Shown piece after piece: positions 10,522 through 18,275 of a stretch of 64,000 bases of DNA. The DNA is from Acidimicrobiia bacterium (GTDB lineage: Bacteria; Actinomycetota; Acidimicrobiia; Acidimicrobiales; Bin134). The notes beneath the pieces were generated by a model. That model was not told the DNA's origin, searched no databases, and worked only from the letters and a program-made list of their open reading frames with translations. The first letter of the stretch is position 1, and every line of letters begins with the position of its first letter. A program made the translations under genes and the position numbers. Location: assembly GCA_022819825.1 (NCBI GenBank), contig JAJEGM010000038.1, forward strand, positions 98,799 to 162,798. The letters are read 5' to 3'.

Positions 10522-11499
10522 GTGCCGCTGATCGACGGCTTCGGGCGGGTCCACCGGGATCTGCGCATTTCGGTGACCGACCGCTGCAACTTCCGCTGCA
10601 CATACTGCATGCCCGCCGAGGGGCTCGACTGGCTGCCCCGAGAGGACCTCCTCACCTTTGAGGAGATCGAGCGCATTGCCGCCCTCATGGTCGATCGGTT
10701 CGGCATCGACAGCATCCGGCTCACCGGCGGCGAGCCAACCGTGCGGGCCAACCTGCCGGTGCTGGTGGAGAAGCTGGCCGCGTTGGGCGTCGATTTGGCC
10801 CTCACCACCAACGGCGCCACCTTGGGCCTCTTGGCCGACAAGCTGGTTGCGGCTGGACTGCGGCGCATCAACATCTCGCTCGACTCCCTCCAGGCCGATC
10901 GGTTCGAGCAGCTCACCCGGCGCAACGACTTGGACCGGGTGCTCGACGGTATCGACGCCGCCTTGGACGCCGGTTTGAACCCGGTGAAGGTCAACGCGGT
11001 GATGATGCGGGGCATCAACGACGACGAGATCGCAGACTTCGCCCGATTCGGCCGGGACAAAGGGGTTGAGGTCCGGTTCATCGAGTTCATGCCCCTAGAC
11101 GCCGACCTGTCGTGGAGCAACGACAAGGTGGTCACTCTCGACGAGATCGTCTCCACAGTGGGGGAGGTATTCCCGCTGGCTCCGGTGGAGCGCTCCCACT
11201 CGCCGGCCGCGGTGTGGCACTACGCCGACGGGCGGGGTTCGTTCGGGGTGATTGCCAGCGTGACCGACGCCTTCTGCGGAAGCTGCGACCGGGTGCGGCT
11301 CACCGCCGAGGGCATGTTCCGCAACTGCCTGTTCGCTGTGGACGAGCACGACCTTCGGAAACTCATCCGCTCGGGAGCGAGCGACGACGAGATCGCCGCC
11401 GTCATCTCCGATGTGGTGAAGGACAAGTGGGCCGGACACGCCATCAACCAAGTGCATTTCATCCGCCCTGGCCGCTCGATGTCCCAAATCGGGGGCTGA
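10522..11499 (+). CDS. moaA: GTP 3',8-cyclase (radical SAM)
   Basis: 325 residues. It catalyses the first step of molybdenum cofactor synthesis with MoaC. The radical-SAM cluster motif CxxxCxxC is C22/C26/C29, the SAM-binding GGEP follows, the second 4Fe-4S site is FCGSC...C near residue 255, and the C-terminus ends in the essential GG. GTG 10522 is preferred over GTG 10516 because the GGGGGA ribosome site sits about 6 nt upstream of it. moaC starts 1 nt after the stop. Confidence 0.94.
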   Translation: MPLIDGFGRVHRDLRISVTDRCNFRCTYCMPAEGLDWLPREDLLTFEEIERIAALMVDRFGIDSIRLTGGEPTVRANLPVLVEKLAALGVDLALTTNGATLGLLADKLVAAGLRRINISLDSLQADRFEQLTRRNDLDRVLDGIDAALDAGLNPVKVNAVMMRGINDDEIADFARFGRDKGVEVRFIEFMPLDADLSWSNDKVVTLDEIVSTVGEVFPLAPVERSHSPAAVWHYADGRGSFGVIASVTDAFCGSCDRVRLTAEGMFRNCLFAVDEHDLRKLIRSGASDDEIAAVISDVVKDKWAGHAINQVHFIRPGRSMSQIGG

Positions 11500-11500
11500 C

Positions 11501-12004
11501 GTGACCGACGCCGGGTTCACCCACCTGGATCCCCTCGGCCGGGCCCGCATGGTGGACGTTACTCCCAAGGATCCCTCGCACCGCCGGGCCATTGCCCGGG
11601 CCAAGGTGTTCATGAGCGCCGACACCGCGTCGGCGGTGGCCCGAGGGGCCATCGGCAAAGGGGATGTGCTGGCAGTGGCCAGGGTGGCGGGCATCCAAGC
11701 GGCCAAGCGCACTCCCGAGCTCATCCCGCTGTGCCACCCGCTGCTGGTGGGCGCGGTGCTGGTGAACTTCAGGATCGAGGACACCTATATCGAGATTGAG
11801 GCCGAGGTGGAAACGGTCGATCGGACGGGGGTGGAGATGGAGGCCCTCACCGCTTGCTCGGTGGCCGCGCTGACCATCTACGACATGTGCAAGTCGCGGG
11901 ACAGGGAGATGGTGATCGGCGAGGTCGCCCTATGGGAGAAATCGGGTGGACGCTCCGGCCACTACCGCCGCACGGGGAGCGCTGAGGCACCCTACGACGA
12001 CTGA
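11501..12004 (+). CDS. moaC: Cyclic pyranopterin monophosphate synthase
   Basis: 167 residues, GTG start. It works with MoaA to convert GTP to cPMP. Family motifs seen: MVDVTPKDPSHR, KRTPELIPLCHPL, and MEALTACSVAALTIYDMCK with the catalytic lysine region. It is immediately downstream of moaA. No moaD, moaE or mogA is seen in the window, so the pathway must be completed elsewhere. Confidence 0.94.
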   Translation: MTDAGFTHLDPLGRARMVDVTPKDPSHRRAIARAKVFMSADTASAVARGAIGKGDVLAVARVAGIQAAKRTPELIPLCHPLLVGAVLVNFRIEDTYIEIEAEVETVDRTGVEMEALTACSVAALTIYDMCKSRDREMVIGEVALWEKSGGRSGHYRRTGSAEAPYDD

Positions 12005-12215
12005 GCCACCACTGCGAGCAATCGGTGGAAGCAGGGGGTGGCGTGGGTGGACTTTTTGTAGTAGAACCGTAACAAATGCCAACCTGCCGTAATGTCCGTC
12101 GACAGATGGTCACGAAGCGCCCGGTCATCCTTCAAGAGGGGCTGAGGCGCGACTATCCACCATTGAGCGCCCGGTCACGGCTTATCATTGAATCTGCAAG
12201 GGACCCCCGAGATTG

Positions 12216-12740
12216 GTGACGTCAGTGTTGCTAATGATCTTGGCAGCTGCTTGGGCTGCCTTTTTGATTCCGCCCCTGATCCGCCGAGCGCGCAACGGCC
12301 AGTTCAGGGGCAGGCGTCGTTCGTCCCAACTCGGTTTTGGCCTTCCCATTCGCTCTGTGCATCCCCGCCTCGCTGAGCGGGGGGCTATGTCGGCACCGGT
12401 GGTCGCTCTTCGGCCCAATATCGCTTTACCCCCTCGGGTGTACGCTTCTCAGATGGGGTCGAATTCGACTCGGGGCATTCCCCGCACCTCAATCGATGCC
12501 CGTCGCCGTCGGCGCCGCATTCTGGTGACCCTTGTATTCAGTGCGCTGGCCACGTTTGTCTTTGCCGTTTACTTCGGCGGCTTCGCCCTTGTGGTTCATC
12601 TGCTGATTGACGCCCTCCTGCTGGGCTACGCCATGCTGTTGGTACAGCACCAGCGCACCCGTGAGGAGCGTCTCAACCCCATCGACGTGGATGCCCCGCA
12701 GTCCCGATCTTGGGACGTGGCCTCCGGCGGCGAACGCTGA
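12216..12740 (+). CDS. Hypothetical membrane protein with N-terminal helix and C-terminal helix pair
   Basis: 174 residues from GTG 12216 (a TTG three bases upstream is also in frame). Hydrophobic segment at about residues 2-20 followed by a basic cytoplasmic stretch (RRARNGQFRGRRRSS), a central linker of about 80 residues, two adjacent hydrophobic segments at about 108-150, and a charged tail. No domain recognised. The helix-linker-helix-helix layout is common among short actinobacterial envelope proteins near tRNA or cofactor genes. Confidence 0.6.
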   Translation: MTSVLLMILAAAWAAFLIPPLIRRARNGQFRGRRRSSQLGFGLPIRSVHPRLAERGAMSAPVVALRPNIALPPRVYASQMGSNSTRGIPRTSIDARRRRRRILVTLVFSALATFVFAVYFGGFALVVHLLIDALLLGYAMLLVQHQRTREERLNPIDVDAPQSRSWDVASGGER

Positions 12741-12818
12741 CCCCTCTTTCCTGTTGACTCCTGCTGATTCCAATCGCGGTTCGGCGCGCGGTCCCCATTA
12801 AGCTTGATTCGAAATTTT

Positions 12819-12892
12819 GGGGCTGTAGCTCAGTTGGCTAGAGCGCCTCGTTCGCAACGAGGAGGCCGGCGGTTCGAGTCCGCTCAGCTCCA
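12819..12892 (+). tRNA. tRNA-Ala (anticodon CGC)
   Basis: 74-nt cloverleaf. The acceptor pairs GGGGCUG with CAGCUCC and contains the G3-U70 pair that specifies alanine. The anticodon stem CCUCG/CGAGG carries loop UUCGCAA, anticodon CGC. The T-loop is GGUUCGAGUCC. The discriminator is A, and the CCA end is not encoded. Confidence 0.95.
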
Positions 12893-12922
12893 CATCTCGG
12901 CCTGCCGGTAACTTCTCTGCCT

Positions 12923-13927
12923 ATGACCAGTGAATTCGACGCTGCGCTGGAGGGCTTCATTCGGCGGCGCCTTGGGGATGTCGATGGACTGCGAGTGGAG
13001 GGCGAGGCTCGAGTCACCGGCGGGCAGTCGAGGGAGAACTGGCCGTTCGACCTGTTCTGGGAAGAGGGCGGGAAGTCGCACCATCGCCGCCTCTTCCTTC
13101 GACGCGATCCGGTGGGCAGCGTGCTCGAGACCGACCGCAGGGTGGAATACGAGGTGCTGCGTCGGTTGCACGACCAGCCGGTGCGGGCCCCCGAGGTGGT
13201 GTGGCTGGACGCCGACGGATCGGAACTGGGCCGCCCCGCGATGGTCATGACCCGCTATGACGGGCACAACGATCACTACATACTTCAGGGAGGCAGCAGC
13301 CAGCTCGACGAAGATGCCCGGGCCGGTATCGCCTCGCAGATGGTGGACCTGATGATCGAGATCCACAACCTGGACTGGAAGGATGCCGGGTTGGATGAGG
13401 TTCTGCCCGTGCCCGCCGATCCGGCGGAGGCGGCCATCGACGAATGGGCCGCGGTGATCGAACGGCAGTCGTTGGAGCCTCAGCCGTTGCTGGCCCTGAT
13501 AGAGCAGTGGCTGCGACGAAACCGGCCGGATCCCGGTGAGATCACCGTTGTCCACGGAGACGTCAAGCCGGGCAACGTGCTGTTCGACGGAGACCAGGTG
13601 CAGGTATTGCTGGATTGGGAGACCGTCCACTTGGGAGACCCGGCTGAAGACTTGGGATGGGTGACGAACCCGGTTCGCCGGATTGAGCACCAGATTCCCG
13701 GACGCTGGGAGGCGGAAGAACTCCTTTCGGCCTATGAGACTCGCACTGGCCGGACCGTCGACCGAAATGCGGTGCGATTCTGGCAGGTGCTCGCCAACTA
13801 CAAGCTGGTGGCCATTGTTATGACAGGGGTACGCAGCTTCTGTGACGGTCGCACCCTTCGGGTGTGGGCCGGAGCAGGGCTTTTAGAAAACGTGTTGTTG
13901 GCCCAGACCGCGGAGGAGTTGAGATGA
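12923..13927 (+). CDS. Phosphotransferase (APH/ACAD10-like kinase-fold) family protein
   Basis: 334 residues with the aminoglycoside-phosphotransferase kinase fold: catalytic loop HGDVKPGNV at about 213-221 and metal-binding LDWE about 12 residues later. These genes in actinobacterial fatty-acid or steroid catabolic regions resemble the ACAD10/11 kinase domain, which phosphorylates 4-hydroxyacyl-CoA; an antibiotic-resistance role is less likely in this setting. The stop overlaps the next ORF by ATGA. Confidence 0.8.
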   Translation: MTSEFDAALEGFIRRRLGDVDGLRVEGEARVTGGQSRENWPFDLFWEEGGKSHHRRLFLRRDPVGSVLETDRRVEYEVLRRLHDQPVRAPEVVWLDADGSELGRPAMVMTRYDGHNDHYILQGGSSQLDEDARAGIASQMVDLMIEIHNLDWKDAGLDEVLPVPADPAEAAIDEWAAVIERQSLEPQPLLALIEQWLRRNRPDPGEITVVHGDVKPGNVLFDGDQVQVLLDWETVHLGDPAEDLGWVTNPVRRIEHQIPGRWEAEELLSAYETRTGRTVDRNAVRFWQVLANYKLVAIVMTGVRSFCDGRTLRVWAGAGLLENVLLAQTAEELR

Positions 13928-14292
13928 GACCCACGCTGAGTGAGCAGATTGAGGGTGCCCGCCAGGTGCTGGTGGAGTTGGCTGCGCCCGAGGTGTCTGA
14001 CCCCTATGTGCAGGAGCAGATCACCTTCGCGGCCGCCGCCCTGGAGCGGGTCGCGACACGTTGGCCCGAGGTGCTGCCCGACCTGGTGACCGACATCCGG
14101 GCGTTGGAAGAGGTCTTGGGCATCGAACCCGCGGAGCTAACCGAAGCCGTGCCCGGGGTGGTCCACTTGGCTGCCGCCGAGGAGTATCACCGAAACCTCC
14201 GGGCCCGGCTCACCGATGAGATCATGAGCGGGCCTGTGCCGTCGCCCGCGGTGCGGGCCTACTTAGCTGACTCGACAGAAAGGCTGAAATAG
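13924..14292 (+). CDS. Small hypothetical protein coupled to the APH-type kinase
   Basis: 122 residues, mostly predicted helical (SEQIEGARQVLVELAAPEV ... RALEEVLG). The ATG is embedded in the stop of the kinase gene (ATGA), so the two are translationally coupled and probably functional partners. No known domain recognised. It is followed 2 nt later by the lipocalin-like gene, extending the operon to three genes. Confidence 0.7.
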   Translation: MRPTLSEQIEGARQVLVELAAPEVSDPYVQEQITFAAAALERVATRWPEVLPDLVTDIRALEEVLGIEPAELTEAVPGVVHLAAAEEYHRNLRARLTDEIMSGPVPSPAVRAYLADSTERLK

Positions 14293-14294
14293 CC

Positions 14295-15404
14295 ATGCTC
14301 GGACCCCTTGACGACACCCTGTGGCATCAGATCGCTGAGCCGTTCGAGCACGTCGGCACATCTGACCCCCGATTCTTCGACCGCTACTGGTTCGCCATCT
14401 ACGACCCGGCGGGGCAGGCCGCGGTGCAGTTCACCATGGGGTCGTACAACAACATGAACGTGATCGACGGCGGGGTGGTGATGGTACGGGGTGGCACCCA
14501 GCACAATCTGAGGGCGTCGCGGGCGCTGCGTCCCCGCTTGGAGCCCGAGGTGGGGCCGATGCGGGTGGAGCCGACGGTTCCGCTGGAGGAGCTCCGGATG
14601 ATCCTGGCCCCCGGCGACCACTCCATCGCCTGTGATCTGGTGTGGCGGGCCGAGCTTGCTCCCGAGATCGAGAAGCCCCATGTGGAGCGGGAACGGGGCC
14701 GGGTGACCCAGGACTACCAGCGATTCAATCAGGTCGGCGTAGTAGACGGCTGGATCAAGGTGGGCGATGAGCGCCTAGAAGTGGCCAACTGGTGGGGCGG
14801 TCGAGACCACTCCTGGGGAGTGCGCCCCGCGATGGGCATCCCCGAGCCGGTTACCGGCCCGCCCCGACAGCACAGCGAGGCCGGCACGCTGTTCTATTTC
14901 CTGTTCTTCTCCACCAACCGCCGGGCCGGCCACGTGCAGATCATGGAGCGGGGATCGGAGCGGGTGTACCTCACCGGGCTCATCCGAGACCGGGACGCCC
15001 CCGATGTGGACCGCCACGTGACCGAGGCCGATCTGTCGCTGGACTTCTTCGAGGGCACCCGGCGGTTCTCTTCGGCCGATATGGCGGTGAGCCTGGACGA
15101 CGGCGGTTCGCTGCGGCTGGGCTCGGTGCCGCTGGGCTCGGCGGTGGACATGGCCGGACTGGGCTACAGCGGCGGGTGGAATGACGAGCTCGGCCTCGGC
15201 GTGTACCGGGGCGAGTCCTGCCTAGAGCACGAGATCTGGGACGTGAGCCATCCTGCCGATGTGGTGAGGGCCTCAGGCGAAGTGATCACCCCCATGCACC
15301 GCATCGCCCCGGTCACCGTCACCACCGATGATCCCGAGGAGACCGGCACCGGCAGCCTCACCATGATCGCCAACGGCCGCCTCCCCCAGTACGGCCTGGA
15401 CTAG
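14295..15404 (+). CDS. Uncharacterised protein, AttH/CrtC-like (DUF7064-type) fold suspected
   Basis: 369 residues without signal peptide or membrane helix. The central GGRDHSWGVR motif (about 169-178) and the beta-rich two-lobed composition recall the AttH/hydroxyneurosporene-synthase lipocalin-like family, often named DUF7064/DUF7065 in actinobacterial catabolic clusters. Catalytic function is not established. Third gene of a tight operon with the APH-type kinase and the small helical protein, suggesting a shared substrate. Confidence 0.6.
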   Translation: MLGPLDDTLWHQIAEPFEHVGTSDPRFFDRYWFAIYDPAGQAAVQFTMGSYNNMNVIDGGVVMVRGGTQHNLRASRALRPRLEPEVGPMRVEPTVPLEELRMILAPGDHSIACDLVWRAELAPEIEKPHVERERGRVTQDYQRFNQVGVVDGWIKVGDERLEVANWWGGRDHSWGVRPAMGIPEPVTGPPRQHSEAGTLFYFLFFSTNRRAGHVQIMERGSERVYLTGLIRDRDAPDVDRHVTEADLSLDFFEGTRRFSSADMAVSLDDGGSLRLGSVPLGSAVDMAGLGYSGGWNDELGLGVYRGESCLEHEIWDVSHPADVVRASGEVITPMHRIAPVTVTTDDPEETGTGSLTMIANGRLPQYGLD

Positions 15405-15415
15405 GCGGCCCCTCG

Positions 15416-16246
15416 CTAGGGGGCGTCGGGGAGGTTGGTGAAGCCGCGGCCGCTGGCGCGTCGGTACCAGCCCTGGGCGGTCATGGTGCCGCCGTCCACC
15501 GGGAGGGTCTGGCCGGTCATGAAACGGGACTGATCGGAGGCCAAGAACAGGGCCACCTCGGCGAAGTCGTCGGGGTTGCCGAAGCGGCACAGGGGGATAT
15601 TCCGGGTTACCTGTTCGAGGGGGCGGTCCCGCAGCATCTGATCGAGAGGCGTTTGCAGGGTGACGGCCATGTCCGGGGCGATGGCGTTGACCCGGATGTT
15701 CTGGTCGGCCATCTCGAGGGCGACGGATCGGGTGAAGGCGATGATGGCGGCGTTGGACGCCGAATATACCGCGATGCCGGGCATCGCCCGCATGGCCTCC
15801 ACAGTGGACACGTTCACGATGGTGCCCCCGCCCCCTTCCACCATGGTGGGCAGAAAGGCGCGGGTGCAGCGCAGCACGTGGCGGAAGGTGATGTTGATTT
15901 GAGCGTCCCAGTCGGCTTCCTCAGTTCTGATGAACGTGCCTCTGCCCGGCCGGTAATCGCCCACGTTGTTCACCAGCACGTCCACTCGGCCGTCGCCGAA
16001 TTCCACCGCGGCCCGGTGGAACTCGGTCACCACCGCGGCATCGGTGATGTCGCCCACCACCGCCATGGCCCGCCCCCCGGCGTCGGTGATGTCGCCCACT
16101 GCGGCGTTGGCCAGGTCGGAATCAATGTCGTTGACCACGACGGCGGCGCCCGCTTCGGCGAACAATCGGGAGATTCCGCCCCCGATCCCCCCGCCTCCTC
16201 CAGTGACGGCCGCGATCTTGTTGGCTAATGGTGTTGCGCTCGGCAT
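15416..16246 (-). CDS. SDR-family oxidoreductase with degenerate catalytic residues
   Basis: 276 residues with a Rossmann cofactor loop TGGGGGIG (15-22), NNVG (93-96) and a C-terminal SDR tail (SDQSRFMTGQTLPVDGG). The catalytic tetrad is altered: the YxxxK motif reads YSASN (Y161, N165 instead of Lys), and the position 13 residues before the Tyr, normally Ser, is Thr148. Four other SDRs in this window keep Ser, Tyr and Lys. NAD(P) binding may remain while classical dehydrogenase activity is probably lost or changed. Convergent with the preceding operon. Confidence 0.85.
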   Translation of the reverse strand: MPSATPLANKIAAVTGGGGGIGGGISRLFAEAGAAVVVNDIDSDLANAAVGDITDAGGRAMAVVGDITDAAVVTEFHRAAVEFGDGRVDVLVNNVGDYRPGRGTFIRTEEADWDAQINITFRHVLRCTRAFLPTMVEGGGGTIVNVSTVEAMRAMPGIAVYSASNAAIIAFTRSVALEMADQNIRVNAIAPDMAVTLQTPLDQMLRDRPLEQVTRNIPLCRFGNPDDFAEVALFLASDQSRFMTGQTLPVDGGTMTAQGWYRRASGRGFTNLPDAP

Positions 16247-16337
16247 GCGGGCTTTCTAGCGCATCCCGTGTGGTGCTGCTCACATCGCGGCGTCGTTCGC
16301 GTTGGGCCGCCGCCGGAGTCGTTGCCAAGATGTCGCC

Positions 16338-17150
16338 ATGAGCAATCGCTTGAACGGACGGGTGGCCATCGTCACCGGAGGGGCCAACGGACTGGGAGAG
16401 GCCATCGCCGGCAAGTTCGCCGCCGAGGGCGCAGTGGTGGTGATCGCCGATGTGGATGAGCCGGCCATGGAACAGGTGGGCGGCGAACTGGGGGTAGAGA
16501 CCGCCCTCTGCGACGTGTCGGACCGGGCGTCGGTGCAGGCGCTGGTGGACGGGGTGGTGGAGCGCCACGGGCGGCTCGACATCATGGTGGCCAACGCCGG
16601 TATCGCCAACTCCCCCAAGTATTTGGACATAGACGACGAGTTTTGGGGCCGGATGATCGACGTGAACCTGACTGGGGTGTTCTTGTGCAACCAGATCGCG
16701 GCTCGCCACATGGTGGCGCGGGGCAATGGCGGCGTGCTGTTGAACACCGCCTCCATCCTCGGGGCTGAGGGCAATCCCCAGACCCCGGCGTACGCCGCCT
16801 CGAAGGCCGGGGTGATCTCGCTGACCCGCAGTGGGGCCATGGCGCTGGGAGAATTCGGCATCCGGGTGAACGCGGTGGGGCCAGGCTACATGAAAACCCG
16901 AATGACCGAGGGTTTGCGGGCGGTGCCCGAACTGGAGAAGTCGCTGGCCGAGATGGTGCCGCTGAACCGATTCGGCGAGGCTGGCGACATCGCCGACGCT
17001 GCGGTGTTTCTGGCCAGCGACGAGGCCTCCTACATCACCGGCCACACCCTGTTCGTGGACGGCGGCTGGCTCACCCACCACCTGCCCGCCCGCACCGAGG
17101 AGCAGGAGGAAACCCGCCTTCGCGCCCAAGCCGAGGCCGAAGCCCGCTGA
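16338..17150 (+). CDS. SDR-family NAD(P)-dependent oxidoreductase
   Basis: 270 residues from ATG 16338. Classical SDR: cofactor motif TGGANGLG, NAGIA, catalytic Ser in NTASI, and YAASK. C-terminal DEASYITGHTLFVDGGW is typical. Charged tail EEQEETRLRAQAEAEAR. Divergent from the degenerate SDR gene 91 nt away. Substrate unknown; acyl-CoA or alcohol oxidation is plausible from the neighbourhood. Confidence 0.88.
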   Translation: MSNRLNGRVAIVTGGANGLGEAIAGKFAAEGAVVVIADVDEPAMEQVGGELGVETALCDVSDRASVQALVDGVVERHGRLDIMVANAGIANSPKYLDIDDEFWGRMIDVNLTGVFLCNQIAARHMVARGNGGVLLNTASILGAEGNPQTPAYAASKAGVISLTRSGAMALGEFGIRVNAVGPGYMKTRMTEGLRAVPELEKSLAEMVPLNRFGEAGDIADAAVFLASDEASYITGHTLFVDGGWLTHHLPARTEEQEETRLRAQAEAEAR

Positions 17151-17166
17151 CGCAGCTCGGAGGGGG

Positions 17167-18177
17167 CTATCTGTGGCGTCGTCGGGCCCGGTCGAGGTCT
17201 TGGTCGGCCAGCTCTTCGGCCAACTCCAAGTAGCGCCGCAGGCGGCCAGGGTCCACGTTGCCGGCCACCGCGCAGTCAGGCTCGCCCTGGTGCCAGCAGT
17301 CCTCGGCAAAGCGGCATTCGTGGTCGAGGGCGTCGATCTCGGCGTAGGCCGCGGCCAACCCCTCCCACGCATCCCACGGTCCTACGGCTCGGATGCCGGG
17401 CGTGTCTACGATCGATCCACCGCCGGGCAGCGCGATGAGACGCCGCGCGATGGTGGTGTGGCGGCCCCGGGCGTCGCCCGCCCGCACCTCCTGAGTGGCC
17501 TGCACCTCGTCGCCCACCAACGCGTTGATCAGCGTCGACTTGCCCACTCCCGACGGTCCCAGCAGCGCCAGAGTACGGCCCCCTTCCAGCAGGGCGGTCA
17601 GATTGTCGAGCCCCTCGCCCCGCAACGCGGCAGTGATCACCACCGTGGCCCCCGGGGCCAGAACGGCGGCCTTTTCGGCATCCCGCTCGGGATAACGGCG
17701 AAGATCGGCTTTGGCCAGGATCACCGCCACCGCCGCGCCCGACTGCCAGCCAACCACGCAGAAGCGCTCCAGTTGGGCCGGGTTGATGCGCCGGTCGAGA
17801 CCGTGTACCACCCCAACGACATCGGCGTTGGCCACCAGCGTCTGGGCCCGGGCGTGCTCGGCTGGATCTCGCCTTACCACCAGCGTGCGTCGCTCCAGCA
17901 CTTGCTCCACCACGGGACTGTCGTCGAGGTCGGGAACGACGGTGACCCAGTCGCCGGTCACCGGGGCCACATCGCCTTGGGCTCGAAGGGAATCGGACGA
18001 GACTCGGATCTGGCCCTCGTCGGTAATCACCTCGCACTCACCACGGTCCACCTGCACCACTCGGCCCAGTTGTCCTGCCTGACTCTGGGCCAGTTCCCGC
18101 CACCGCTGGTCGACGCCCAGGGCCTCCAACGGCGTCATTGGGTGCTGAATAGCGTGAGTGCCATATTCCGGCTCCAT
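17167..18177 (-). CDS. rsgA: Ribosome small-subunit-dependent GTPase A
   Basis: 336 residues. Circularly permuted GTPase that assists late 30S maturation. N-terminal OB-fold (about 35-110), then a G4-like element (LAKAD), P-loop GPSGVGKST at about 207-215, G3 DTPG, and a C-terminal zinc cluster (C...C...H...C in HECRFAEDCWHQGEPDC). Complete; a long leaderless N-terminus of about 30 residues precedes the OB-fold. Confidence 0.92.
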   Translation of the reverse strand: MEPEYGTHAIQHPMTPLEALGVDQRWRELAQSQAGQLGRVVQVDRGECEVITDEGQIRVSSDSLRAQGDVAPVTGDWVTVVPDLDDSPVVEQVLERRTLVVRRDPAEHARAQTLVANADVVGVVHGLDRRINPAQLERFCVVGWQSGAAVAVILAKADLRRYPERDAEKAAVLAPGATVVITAALRGEGLDNLTALLEGGRTLALLGPSGVGKSTLINALVGDEVQATQEVRAGDARGRHTTIARRLIALPGGGSIVDTPGIRAVGPWDAWEGLAAAYAEIDALDHECRFAEDCWHQGEPDCAVAGNVDPGRLRRYLELAEELADQDLDRARRRHR

Positions 18178-18275
18178 GTGGTGGGTCTATTGGCCCAAAC
18201 GGTGGAAAATCACAATAGCCTTAGTGCCACACAGCCGGATAAAGAACGACCGGCCTAGCTGATCGGAATGCATAC

